The notes under the pieces are model-generated. The model was not told the DNA's origin, searched no databases, and saw nothing but the letters and a program-made list of their open reading frames with translations. From Coccinella septempunctata (Eukaryota; Arthropoda; Insecta; Coleoptera; Coccinellidae): DNA of 64,000 nt. Positions 46,521-57,699 of the stretch are shown piece after piece (positions within the stretch are counted from its first letter, which is position 1; every line of letters begins with the position of its first letter). The stretch covers positions 4,094,501 to 4,158,500 of the forward strand of contig NC_058191.1 in the NCBI RefSeq assembly GCF_907165205.1. Reading direction: 5' to 3'. Made by a program: the position numbers and the translations under genes.

Positions 46521-46694
46521 GTGCAGATATGGTCCAAAATATCAGCTCCAAAAAACTGGGACTGGTATAGAATCGGAAATGGTCTCAATCGAGTGACCAC
46601 TGACCTTTCTCCAGACCCAGAACCCACTGAGCAATTTCATCTGGACCTGTTGCTCAGCCATATGAAAATATTGTCCAAGACCAGTAGGTTTTAG
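46521..46694 (+). CDS. Possible orphan terminal exon, unknown protein
   Basis: After a plausible acceptor (GATTCTCTACAG) an open frame of 57 codons reads VQIWSKISAPKNWDWYRIG, then VTTDLSPDPEPTEQFHLDLL and ends HMKILSKTSRF before TAG. Base composition is more coding-like than the surroundings. No upstream exon or family was recognised. It may be a gene fragment carried by a repeat. Confidence 0.25.
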   Translation: MQIWSKISAPKNWDWYRIGNGLNRVTTDLSPDPEPTEQFHLDLLLSHMKILSKTSRF

Positions 46695-46824
46695 GTAACG
46701 AAGAATTCGATATTCTGGAAGAGAATTTGATATATAAATCTGTATGTAAGCAATTTTCAGGAACCCTAATTTGCCTTAGCTATTACGAATCAGGCTTCCA
46801 TAATCGGAAAACAATTTGAGTACC

Positions 46825-49347
46825 TATACTTCATTCAATTTTATTTTAGCAGTCGGTTGGCCATGGAAATTTGACACATTTCACTCTGTATAGTACGAAA
46901 ATGTGGGGTTATGAAGCTTGTCAAAACATTTTTGGGTTTTAAATCAACGCTATGTTGCCCGTTCTACGTAAAAGTTTCTGTTATTACGTATTTTATCACA
47001 ATGTCGAATCTCTTCGGAAAATATGTGACGAACATAATTGAAGTTTATACAAAATGTTTGAAGGCATACCAAATCCAGTTATATGCATGGAAAATACAAG
47101 AGATCAGTATAATATCATAATATGCACTAGCTTGAGGAGAGTTAATGTTCGTTATCTTCTTTGGCTTACATCAGTTGTAGATTTCAAAAATATTAACCCG
47201 AAGATGAAATGCATATGATGCAGTTGTTGGGAATGGGTATCTCCCGAAGGAATTAACAGATAATTACAAAATGTTAAATTCTTCAACAAAAATCATCTTG
47301 CTTCAATATATAAGTAAAAGGAATTAAAAGCAGTTTCAAGTTAAGATGCAAAACTTCACCGTTGAACAAAAATTTCACATGAATAAACAATTAACAGGAC
47401 AACTGGCGCGTATTTGTGGCTATTCATCTTAATAGATGATAATCTTCTTCATAAGCTCCAACGAATGGGATTCAGAGGAAAAATACATAAGTTGATTAAG
47501 TCGTATTTAACCGATCGCCGTCAATATGTGTGTATAGATGATAGCAAAAGTGACTGGACTTCCAATTCGTTTGGTATTCCCCAAGGGTCGGTTTTGGGTC
47601 CCCTTCTTTATTCATTATACGTGCTTAACTTGAGCAAGTCAAACATCCGGGCCAGGTATTTCGCTTTTGCAGACGACACTGTCTTGATATATACAGGTAA
47701 TAACATAGAAGAATTGAATGAACAAATTAATGAAGATCTACAACGGTATTTACATTGGCTTTGGAACAATAAATTGAAAATTAATATAAATAAAACTAAG
47801 TATATGGTATTCAAGCAAAAGAACAAAAAAGTTACGAGTCTAAAGTTAAGCATAAATAATATTGAACTTCAAGAAGTTTGTGAGGCGAGGTACTTGGGTC
47901 TGATGTTGGATACACATTTGAGCTGGAAGAGCCACGTTGACTCCATAATCGAGAAAATAATACCGATGGTTTCGGCTTTATATAAGGTTCGATCTTATTT
48001 ATCAAAAAAAAGTAAATATCAGGTCTACAATGCGTTTTTTATGTCACATATAAGATACTTAATACCGATTTGGGGAACTTGTGGAAAAACATACTTCAAA
48101 AAAATACAAACGTTACAAAATAAATTTATTAAAGTGTTGTTTAATTATGATCGATTAACAAATACTACACAACTTTACTCTGATTTGCAAATACCAAATT
48201 TGAAAAAAATATTAGAATTAGAACAATGTAAATTAATTTTTAAGATCATAAATAAAATACAAAAGTGCAATACAGAGTATAAATTTACGAAAGATATTCA
48301 TAGTTATGAAACAAGAACACATCAAAACTTATATCAGACAAGAGTAAAAAGTCAAAAAGGGCTGAATAACCCAATAGCACAAGCTTCAAAAATATTCAAT
48401 AAATTACCTACTCCCATAAAATCTGTCAGTTCAATTGGTAAATTTTCTGATCAAATAAGAGAATACTTAGAGTTGGTGTAATGTGATTTTGTCCGCTTTT
48501 TCAATAGAATGTTAAGTTGGCATTTTTTGAAATTTGTCTTGATGTGGAACTGCGATTCCTCAAACATCAGGTGTGTATGTACGAAATAAGATTTTATTTA
48601 TTTTATTTAACAAAGACACTGGTTAATTTCAATGGAATTCTGTATCTACTATCCTCGAAACCAGTTTAGGGTACTGTTTAGAGGATTGTGAATGTAAATT
48701 TTTTTTTTGTACTTGTATATTTTATTCAATAAATCATTTCAAAAAAAAAAATACATTGATGTAATAATAATAATTAGGTATTTATTAGTACCTTAAGACA
48801 TTTACATTGTATAGGACAAGTCAAATGAAAAATAGAAAAATCCATTTTAGGGAACTTATTCTCCGATGATATTTATCGAAAATCCTATAGTAAATTTTTC
48901 GCATTACTTCACTCAAATAAAAAATGCCACCACTTTTTTGGGTCTCCCAATAGAAGGAAATTCTTTGTCATCCTCTTCATTCACAATCTTTCTGATTGTG
49001 GAAATATTCAGCTGAAATATAAGTCGTTTAGATTCAGATGAAACATTATATAAATTCTCTGACATTGAATATGTTCGTTACCGTCTGACGTTTTGTGGAT
49101 TTTAGAATATCAGGGTATAACTATTTGAATGAGCGGACCTGAATTCTTAATAGCACTTCCTGAAACCCTGTCTCTTTTTTCAATCACATTTTCGAATTTT
49201 CGTAATAAAAATTGATATTAGTTGTGGCAACGGCGTTATGACATTAACGACATTTCATGAGTGCCAACCTAACTTCGTTCTTTACAAAAACTTGAGAAAA
49301 TTATTTCATGGCCAACCGACTGCTAAAATAAATTTGAATGAAGTATA
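46825..49347. mobile_element. Inverted-repeat DNA element split by a LINE
   Basis: TATACTTCATTCAATTTTAT with TTTAGCAGTCGGTTGGCCAT at 46825-46872 is inverted at 49303-49347 (ATGGCCAACCGACTGCTAAA and AATTTGAATGAAGTATA). This gives terminal repeats of about 45 bp around 2.5 kb. No transposase is recognisable inside; about half of the length is the LINE fragment at 47432-48751, apparently a nested insertion. Confidence 0.65.
47432..48751 (+). pseudogene. 5'-truncated LINE: C-terminal half of a reverse transcriptase
   Basis: An uninterrupted frame to the stop at 48479-48481 (about 350 codons) starts within the palm region (DDNLLHKLQRMGF). It carries GIPQGSVLGPLLYSLYVL at about 47573 and the catalytic FAFADDT at about 47665, then a thumb-like region and a C-terminus LPTPIKSVSSIGKF. 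Endonuclease, the first palm motifs and ORF1 are absent, as in typical 5' truncation. After about 260 bp of 3' UTR comes AATAAA and an A-run ending near 48751. The frame is intact, so insertion may be fairly recent. No RNase H domain is present; the clade is probably in the Jockey/CR1 group, not certain. Confidence 0.85.
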
Positions 49348-49350
49348 TAG

Positions 49351-49610
49351 CCCTCGGTTTCACAAAGATTGATCATAGAAATACCAAATGAGTCTTGATC
49401 GGGGAATCAACGTTTGATCGATGAATGAACGTCAATTTGTTTCCAATCGATAATTCAGTCATTAGCATTCAGAGAATCATTCTCGCAAACGAATTATGAT
49501 TCATATACGTCCATTCAATGACTCCCAATTGCTACTTCCTCCACATATTCAGAAATGCAAAAGTTTCAGTGGAAATCGAGTGACTGTCGAATCGTTGATC
49601 GACCAATCAA
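49351..49610. repeat. Second copy of the CCTCGGTTTCA MITE
   Basis: CCCTCGGTTTCACAAAGATT and downstream blocks (TGAATGAACGTCAAT, TCGTTGATCGACCAATCAAA) match the MITE at 23206-23460. It has about 15 extra bases near the left end, and the right terminus has decayed. It abuts the inverted-repeat element ending at 49347. Confidence 0.75.
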
Positions 49611-49933
49611 AAAACAACATTATTTTCAGAAAAACGACGGATCATTCTGACTCAGTGGAACATACAGTTATCAGTAGGACTATTCAACTTGTCTATTTGG
49701 TAATTTATCGATGGCATTATCGTTCCATTCTGAAATTCTTTTCTTTGTTCAGGAACTTAGTTTTACCAATTACCATTGCCATATTATAATAAAGTATTTG
49801 CAACCCTTTCGCATAATCGAGCATTTTTGGTTGAATACCTATCTCCTTTACCCAAGAAACATAATATATAACTCTTATTATTTTTTATTCAACAAAATTA
49901 TATACAAACAACAATATTCGAATAACTAAATTA

Positions 49934-52900
49934 TTAACTATCAGTCTTCCCTTGTTCTTGATGCAGGTTTTGCTCTTCACTGTTTTGACCTTGTACTGGA
50001 ACTAACAACGCTGCATAATTAGAAGACTGATCGTGCTGGGCTTCTTCTTGATGTCCCGAGAAATCTCCATCATGGTTCACCTGGTAATTAACCTGATAAT
50101 TTCGATTTTGACTTTGGTATTCTGCAAGACCTAAGGGTTGTCCCGGCTCTTGATGAGGCACACCATAAGTGATTGGGGCCTGGTTATAAGAGTCTTGGTT
50201 TCCAAAGTCTTGTCCACCGCCTGAACTGTGATCGAATTGGGCATAATTACCTTGGTCTCCACCAACTGAGTTGTGATCAAATTGGGCATAACTGCCTTGG
50301 TCTCCTCCACCTGAATTGTGATCGAATTGGGCATAACTGCCTTGGTCTCCTCCATTTTGGTTTCCACCGTATCCGGAATCACCTCCTTCTGATCCTTTAA
50401 ATTCATGCTCTGGTACAGGGTATGGTTTGGGTACTTCAACTGGTACTTGCACGGTCTTGGTCACGGGATAAGGGACTGGATGTGGGACTTTGAGAAGCTC
50501 TGTATGAACAACTGGATATGGTACTTTCTGAGGTACCGGATATGGTACAGGGTGTGGCACTTTTACAGGATATGGCTTCGGTTCTGTTATAACTATTTTT
50601 TTCGTGATATGAACAGTCTTTGGAGGAATGTGTCCTTCTTGATAGGACCCAAGTTCTATGATATCGAAATGCGGATATACTATCTTTCCGTAGGATTCAA
50701 ATTCTGGCACTGAGTGAAGCTGTTGTTGTTGTCCATATCCATGTTGGTACTCCGAATATACCTTCGAACATGATGAAGCTAAAAGGGTGACCTGAAAATA
50801 AAAATAAGAATCAGTGACTTTTTTTCTTTTATATGTCTTTTGAATTTTTCATTTCTTCATTTGAATATTCATAATACGGTGAGTCATCTGAAAATTCGAA
50901 TTAACTGAAATGCTCAAATAACGTCGAACTATGTTTTCATTAAGACTTCCGTAGATGAGCTAAATAATTCGAAAGATAAATCATAGATTTTCATGGTGAA
51001 TATAACAGCAAGTATAACAAAATTATATTGAAGGTACTTTTCTTACTCTCCGTTCAACAATCTCCACAGCGGTTAGTCAAAGCAGTTACCTAGTGAGATT
51101 AGGCTTTTTCTCATTATAATTATATTCTCCGTATGTATATACATACTGTTTATTTGAACCCGTCGGAAATGTTGTCAGGCAGAGTAGGTTGGTATGTGAT
51201 TGCAGTACGATGGAGCAAATTTTTAGTAGCAGCTTGAAATTTCCTGAATACAAAGTTTGGAAATTGGTGAAACTACAGAGGGGGTCCAGTGACTTGGCTC
51301 GATCCCCTGACTCGATTTTTTCATATGGGTCTATATATCATGAGCAATATTTACAATGAGGAAATGAGAATTCCTGATATACAAAAATCCAAACTTTGTG
51401 TGATAGAATTAGGAATGATTCTAGGTTGATAAGGAAAACAATAAATATGTAATATTAATAATAGGGCTGAGAAATGTTTTCAAATGGAAGACCACTTCCA
51501 ATATACTTTGATAGCCGTCCATTTTATTTTTATTTTACTTGATGGCTGGTGCTATGTCATATTTTATTGAGAATTAATTGCTTATATTTTGGCGGTGCCG
51601 TACAATAAATGTAAATAATTCATTTCTTATCCACTAACTCGACTAGTTCGTGGAAGTCTAATCAGCACTTCCAATCACTTATTCATTAGGTTAGGTTAGG
51701 TAAGGTTAGCACTTCGAATCACTTATTCATTAGGTAAAGTCTTGTCTTGAATGATCTTCTTTATAACGTTTAGTTTATTGATAAGTGAGTTACATGTCAC
51801 TGCGACCTTAAAGTCTATCAATCAGAGCAATAGATTCTGTACACTGTACAGTGTATAGGGTGGGCAAAATTGGTGATACTTGAACTGCAACTTTTTAACC
51901 CAACGAAATAGAGAAAAATGAATGTACCATTCATGTCGTCTTTTTTCGAGAAACTTATAATGCCATCAACTGCATTCGCCTTCTTTTGTTTTTGAGTTAT
52001 AGGCCAAAATTAAAATTTGGGCGATTTCAACTTTGGTCATTATCTGCGTTTCTGTTTGTGCTAGGATGTTGAAATGAAGACATTATGGAGAAACTTTTTT
52101 GGTAGCAATTCAGTGGCGTACGATGATTTTTTCCTACAGGTTTATTTGCTGAGCTATAACATAAAGTTGTGTTTTTTGGTGAGAAAATAGTAGTTTAAAA
52201 TTACTTAAAAGAATCGCCATTTTTTTACCGTTTCAGAAATATATCATACATCGCCCTCAGTCTTTCTAAGTAATTTTAAACTACTATTTTTAAAAGAAAA
52301 AATACATCTCTGTCAAATATACCTGTTAGAAAATATTCATAGTACGCCACTGTATTGCTATCAAAAAAGTTTCTGTATAATTTTTTCATTTCAACATCCA
52401 AGCTCAAACAGAAACAGAGATAATGACCAAAGTTGAAATTTTAATTTTGACATAAAACTCTAAAACAAAAGAAGATAAGTGAGTGATGCAGTTGATGACA
52501 TTATTAGTTTCTCGAAAAAAAATGACCGTAATGTGCCATGCATTTTCCTCTACCAAAAAGTTGTCTTTCAGGTATCACCAATTTTGCCCACCCTGTACTG
52601 GGTACATTCGATTGCTAAAATTCATTGAGTTTCAAGATCCATTTCGTTATGAGATAAATACCATGTTGAATATAGACCTGAGAAAATAAATTATAACCTA
52701 TATCAAGAAAAAAGAATTCAATACCAACAGATATCTGAGGAAATGTGAAAATCGCTATACAGGGTGACCAAATTCTTGGAATGAAATATTGAACATCACT
52801 TTGGTGATCGTTTTTATTATATGAAATCAATGAAAATAATTCAGATTGTTTTGAGTTTTTTGGGATGCCACTTCCATTCATTATACAGGGTGTTAATAAA

Positions 52901-53891
52901 TAAGTGCGAAAGTTTTTAGAGGGTGGTTCCTTGTCAAAAAAAAGAGAGGGTCTTCAATGGAATTTTTGTGGGCATGTTCTGCCAATAAACGGGCTACGTA
53001 TGAATATTTTTTCAATTTTCTTGTGATGTTTCAAGAGGTTGAACATACAATCCCTATTCCATTTTTACTAGAACTGCTATATATACTAAACAAAATTTCG
53101 CTATTCAAAAATATATTTTGAAAGGAACAATTAATTGCAAATCATTTTTGAGCGATGTGTTATGTCCGTAAAAGCAATAGTTGCTTATTAAAAAAGGAAC
53201 GAATCTTCTGGGAATGGAAAATATCTAGTATGTGACTCACAAGTAACCTTTTTGTTGGAAGAACAAAAACCCACATATATTTTTTTAACATCTTCTGAGA
53301 TACAGCTTCCAGAAGATGTTGGCACCTGAACGATTTTAAATTTTTCTCCTTGGAAACCAGAAAAATGGCAGAAATTAAATTGTGCAGACATTCTATGGGA
53401 GCGAGAAGACTTGGTGCTGTTCCCCTATAGTTGGAAGGGGTAGAAAAAGTCACCCCTAAAATTTACCTAGTAGGCGGATATCATGCTGACATTATAAGGA
53501 AACATACTCATTTCCCATAGAATATTTACTCAATTATTTTAAAAATTAGAAATTGTTTTTGAGATGCCATCTATAGGGATTTGTATCTAAGCAGAGAATG
53601 CTGAAAAAAAATTTGTTTATATGAAAAACCTACACTTATTTTGTTACAAGGAATCGTGCACCAATTTAATTTTTTTGGAACAATTGATTTACACCCTGTT
53701 CGAATGGACTTACATTACTCTACACATCAAAATGAATAATAATAATAAATATCCCGCAAGAATAATTGGACACGCTCAACTCTCACGAACACAATCAGCA
53801 AAAAAAAATCAAGACGGAGCCGACATGTAATTTTGATGGTAATTTTCGGCGAATTCATGTTATTACTCACTGTGATTAAAGACAGCATCAT
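49934..53891 (-). CDS. PYPV plus Gln/Gly/Asn-repeat secreted protein, gene 8
   Basis: Minus-strand exons 53871-53891 (MMLSLIT, then GTGAGT) and 49934-50791 (after TTTTCAG) join in phase 0 to 292 aa; the second ATG would give 291. The signal peptide MMLSLITVTLLASSCSKVYS is completed only by this join, which with the promoter supports the distant first exon (3.1 kb intron). A Tyr/His/Gln-rich stretch precedes a PYPV domain shorter than in genes 1-7 (PKPYPVKVPHPVPYPV, PQKVPYPV, TKTVQVPVEVPKPYPVPEH). Then come about three copies of a 15-residue GGDQGSYAQFDHNSG unit and a Gln/Asn/His-rich C-terminus. There is no Lys-Arg-Gly site and no MKLQ exon. Probably an extracellular structural protein, inferred from composition. 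The poly(A) signal is at 49884-49889 on the minus strand. Two foldbacks lie in the intron. Confidence 0.75.
51686..51709. repeat. Short (TTAGG)n tract
   Basis: Three perfect TTAGG units plus two imperfect ones, between two copies of CACTTC(C/G)AATCACTTATT. TTAGG is the common insect telomere unit, but such a short tract is weak evidence of telomeric origin. Confidence 0.4.
51855..52596. repeat. Foldback element, GGGCAAAATTG family, second copy
   Basis: The left end AGGGTGGGCAAAATTGGTGA pairs with the right end CACCAATTTTGCCCACCCTG. Internal blocks match 17426-18170. It lies in the long intron of gene 8. Confidence 0.85.
52886..53699. repeat. Probable inverted-repeat element in intron of gene 8
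   Basis: CAGGGTGTTAATAAATAAG at 52886 and CAATTGATTTACACCCTG at about 53682-53699 are inverted termini. An internal GTATCTAAGCAGAGAATGCTG links it to the element at 19850-20287. The arms are diverged. Confidence 0.5.
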
Positions 53892-53916
53892 TCATCAACA
53901 ATGATGGCAGGAGCTG

Positions 53917-53951
53917 AACTGAGGCAGTTGACAAAGATAGTCTCTCTTATA
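53917..53951 (-). promoter_or_regulatory. TATA-like box and initiator of gene 8
   Basis: On the minus strand TATAAG starts at 53951 and a consensus arthropod initiator TCAGTT occupies 53922-53917 with its A at 53920, 31 bp away. The ATG follows at 53891. This fits the spacing at genes 1-7 and supports the predicted first exon. Confidence 0.65.
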
Positions 53952-54540
53952 TTGGGAAGAGCGGAAAGTAATGAAATGGTTTCCGTTCCTTTCCGGAACA
54001 CCCTTCAAAATCGCGAATGAACGCGTCTGCATTTCACTTTCATTAAATCCACTAGGAAGTAGAAACGCTCGACTTCTCGACTATTACTCATGGTTTTTTC
54101 TTTGTCCATTCTCCGCAAACAGCGTGTGTGTACTTTGTCTACTGAGTTGAGTGGGTACCTTCTCACGTAGGTAGGTACCTATCTTGCGATCTGTCAATAT
54201 ATCAAATATATTATTGTTTCTGTTCATTATTTCTAAAAATGAGCTTTTTGAATGGAGCACGAGAAAAACTCCTACAAAAATTGTATGGTTTATATTTATT
54301 CTTTCATAAAAGACAAACGGTACGCAGAAAAATGGTCTGCTGTTTGCTGAAATGGCAGTGCTTCAGAAATTTTATAAAAAAGTGTTCTAAATCATTTGTT
54401 TTTGTCTGCCACTTGGACTAATGATCAGAAATATCCTCAAATGAATAAATAAAGAGTTTACCTTCGTCCATCTAAAGATGCTACTGTAATAGTGAAACAA
54501 ATGTGCTTTGAAAACTCATGTTAATGAAAATCATGTTATA
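53952..54540. other. Upstream spacer of gene 8
   Basis: Contains an open stretch at 54239-54421 (60 codons, starting MSFLNGAREKLLQKLYGLYL) with no recognised similarity. Not called as a gene. Confidence 0.35.
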
Positions 54541-55238
54541 CAGGGTGAGTCTTTGACTCGTACAAATATTTTAACAGTAGATTCTTGAGGTCAAAAGAAA
54601 CACTTTTTTCTCAACCACTTTTTCGGAATCGGTTCGCTTTGAAAGATGCAGCATGTTGAAAAACCATTAAAAAATGTTATTTTTAATTCTATCTCAAAAA
54701 CGATTTCATCGAATGAAATGAATTTCGAAATATAGTTTTCTATTTATTTGATGAATCTTTTTCGAACACAAGATAACTTCCACGTCTTCCAGTTTTCTCA
54801 TTATGATCATTACGTACCATAAAAATACCAAAAAATCAAAGAACCCAACTCTTGAAACTAAGTTGGACGCTTTCTGATGAATATTTCAACGTTCTGTAAA
54901 ATAAGAATATTCATTGTAATTTCTCGTAAAATTCGCCGTTTTCGAGTTATTTGATGTTCAAAAATCAAAAAGAGTCTGTGAAATTTGAAAAATTGGGTAC
55001 TTTGGCTGAATGCAACTCCATTTAAAAGATCCACAGATGTGTAGTGTCACAGATTTATCTAGTTATTCTGAAGGTAATTTAGTTTTTCCAGGGGTGGCAC
55101 AGCTCATTATGAAAACTTAAAATGGCTATATCTTTCAATCAGGGCCGAATTGGAAAAAATTTAATGGGGAAGAAGTGTTTATTTTTACCTCAAGAATTTG
55201 ATGATGAAATATTTGTACGAGTCAAAGACTCACCCTGT
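54541..55238. repeat. Foldback element, CAGGGTGAGTC family, full copy
   Basis: The left end CAGGGTGAGTCTTTGACTCG pairs exactly with CGAGTCAAAGACTCACCCTG on the right. The arms (about 300 bp) are inverted around a centre near 54890, and the ends sit at TA. Relatives lie at 592-760, 11499-12193 and 61395-61486. Confidence 0.88.
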
Positions 55239-55784
55239 ACCTATATTCAATTTTTATATTAATTATGGATATTCATCAAGTATCGGCCACATCAATTCAC
55301 TAAGTAATATTTGACCATTCTAGAAAATCATATTTTCATGCATAAAATTACTTCGAAATACGATATACCCTACCTATCATTATTTATTTATCTGCGTATC
55401 TTTTTGACGTAGGCCATTTTTTCCGACAACTCTCATGGTTGTGGTGATTTCAACTAGATATAATGTTGACTCGAAAGACACTGCAATTTTTCGAAGATGA
55501 CGTTTAAAAAATGTTGAAAAGTCCATTTTTGAAATTTTGACATATTAAGTGACACTTTTTGAACTGATTGACGTTATGAAACGTCTTACTTTTCGTAACT
55601 ACGTAGGTTCAGTTGTACAGTTCAAGTTCAAGCTGAGTTTCATAGCGTTTTCTATTGGAAAAACTAGTGCTAAACTGGATCACAGAACAGTGATTATAAA
55701 TTGGGATATCTTGAAATTATTGCTCTGCTTTTATAATATGGACTCGAGGCGCATCAGTTTTTCTAATGAAATTTTCTATTATAT
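55239..55784. other. Spacer before the mariner element
   Basis: No gene recognised. Confidence 0.35.
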
Positions 55785-57220
55785 TCAGTTTTTTTCACCT
55801 TGATATGCTGATTTCTTTTGAAGATACACGCATTCAAATAAAAGCCTGGAATTGTTTTAGGAAAAAAATTTAATTTGTAATGGTTCAATATTCAACGGTA
55901 ATTTAAAAAACATAAAGGTATCATAAATAATATACAAAATAATATTATCATAATAAATTTATTGATATGTATTGTATATGTATATTGCATAAAACAAATA
56001 TTTCGTTACCATAGCAACGGACAATAACTCATTAGAAGTGTCAGTGTGAAGTTTGAGGTCAAAAAAGTAAACCAGAGTTACGCAACAAATTAAAAGAAAG
56101 AAGATGTCCACCGAAATTGTGAAAATCGAAAAATTGGAGTATCGAGCCATCATTTAAAAGGGTTAAGAGGTAAGCAGATTTATGAAGATATGCTTAAACC
56201 CTTGGTGATCAATGTCCTTCGTATGCGACGGTGAAAAATTGGACAGCAAGCTTCAAAAAAGGTAAATTTTCCATTGAAGATGATGATCGATGCAATTCAT
56301 GACATGATTAAATCAGACCGTCGAAGTGGCTAAAACGGCACTGAATATTTCATATGAAGGCTTCATCATATAGTTCACGTCAATTTGGAGAAAAATTGCT
56401 GCAAAATGGATCCCCAAAAGTTTGAATGTTGACCAAAAGCGTGCAAGCAGTGTAGAAGCATCGCGTTCGATCTGTGCTCGATTTGAAAACGATGTAGACT
56501 GAATTGTTACTATGGATGAGACTTGGCCACATTTCTACGATCCAGAAATAAAGCAACAATCGATGGAATGGCGACACTCTGGTTCTCCAAAACCTAAAAA
56601 GTTTCGTGTCCAAAAATGCTGGAAAAGTTCTTGCTTCAGTTTTTTGGGATTGCCCTGGAGTAATCATGACTGATTTTTTGGATAAGGGTAGAACAATAAC
56701 TGGAGGTTACTATTCGACATTACTGACAACTCTACGGGAAAAAAATAAAGAGAAAAGACGAGGAAAGCTATCCAAAGGTGTTTTGTTTTTACAGGACAAC
56801 GCCCCTGTACACAAATCTCATGTTGTCATGCAAAAAATTTGAATTACTAGAACACCCCCCGTATTCATCAGATTTCGCTCCATTCGACTATCATCTCTTT
56901 CGTGAACTGAAAAAAAGGTTAAAAAGTCGTAAATTTTCTTCCAACCAGGAGGTAATAAAAGTGGAGGTCTGGTTTGCAGAGCAAAAAGAAACATTTTTTT
57001 TTTGGAAGGTCTAGAAACGTTGCAGGTTCGCTGTAATAAATGTATCCAATTGAGAGGAGAATAAATTGAGTAATGAAATATTTTGACATTGAAATTTTGG
57101 TTGGTACTATTAGTAGGCTAAGAATTTTTCAATACATCTTCGTAGTGCATTCTGCAAAACTTTTATTTGAATGCATATATCTTCAAAAGAAATCAAAATA
57201 TCAAGGTGAAATAAAAACTG
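55785..57220 (+). mobile_element. Mariner element with about 60-bp inverted repeats
   Basis: The left 55785-55844 and right 57160-57220 ends are inverted copies, including TTTCACCTTGATAT, GATTTCTTTTGAAGATA and GCATTCAAATAAAAG. The element of about 1.4 kb contains one decayed transposase. Classic mariners have repeats near 30 bp, so these are unusually long unless the outer part is flanking repeat. Confidence 0.8.
56104..57073 (+). pseudogene. Mariner (DD34D) transposase, decayed
   Basis: Begins ATG 56104 (MSTEIVKIEKLEYRAII), with a stop after 17 codons where the family continues. The DNA-binding region (ATVKNWTASFKKGKFS) is followed by TMDETWPHFYDPE with the first Asp (about 56514), then FWDCPGVIMTDFLDKG, LFLQDNAPVHKSH with the second Asp, and YSSDFAPFDYHLF, where the third Asp replaces the Pro-Ser-Asp of intact copies. 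The end reads GLETLQVRCNKCIQLRGE before a stop at 57062-57064. Several stops and frameshifts are present, so it cannot encode active transposase. Confidence 0.9.
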
Positions 57221-57454
57221 AAAGATGGCGAAAAGAATGGTCTTGGTAACTGCAACTTTGTAACTACATATGCATGTTTCTTTTTCACCCTGAGTAAATA
57301 AGCTATCAACATTTTTGGAAAACTTTTTTGGAATTTGTTTCGATACCAAAGAATTAATCTAAAATTACAATTGTAGAAACAATTGAAATCGTTCTCGGAC
57401 AACGAACCTCAGCAGCCGGAGAGTGTATTTTCTCTCACTTGGACTTCCCAAATT

Positions 57455-57690
57455 TTATTCGGAATCAGAGGTAGCCAATGAAAATATTTTATAATTGGAG
57501 TGTTCAGAAGATGCAGTCTGACGGAGTGAATGCATTCTCCGCCTCGTTCTATCGCTACTTTTTCGTTGAGTGTGGTCTACTTTCCGCTCGGAATGATCTT
57601 TGGTAATGCTCGGTTTATTAAAACTAGTACTATCTGCACTTTCAAAGTCAGTGGTCATATAGCATAACTCAATCAGGTCCTCATATCATC
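57455..57690 (-). CDS. Possible coding exon, unknown hydrophilic protein
   Basis: On the minus strand an open frame from about 57690 to the stop at 57457-57455 reads DLIELCYMTTDFESADSTSF, then NKPSITKDHSERKVDHT and RRRMHSLRQTASSEH, ending LATSDSE. It is Ser/Arg/Lys-rich and more GC-rich than its surroundings. An AG just upstream could be an acceptor; a short ORF from ATG 57658 is the alternative. No family or partner exon was recognised. Confidence 0.28.
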
Positions 57691-57699
57691 CAAGAATGA

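Noticed and set aside
51686..51709. (TTAGG)n as a sign of a telomere or chromosome end
   Set aside because: Only about five units, two imperfect, inside a local duplication; far too short for telomeric DNA.
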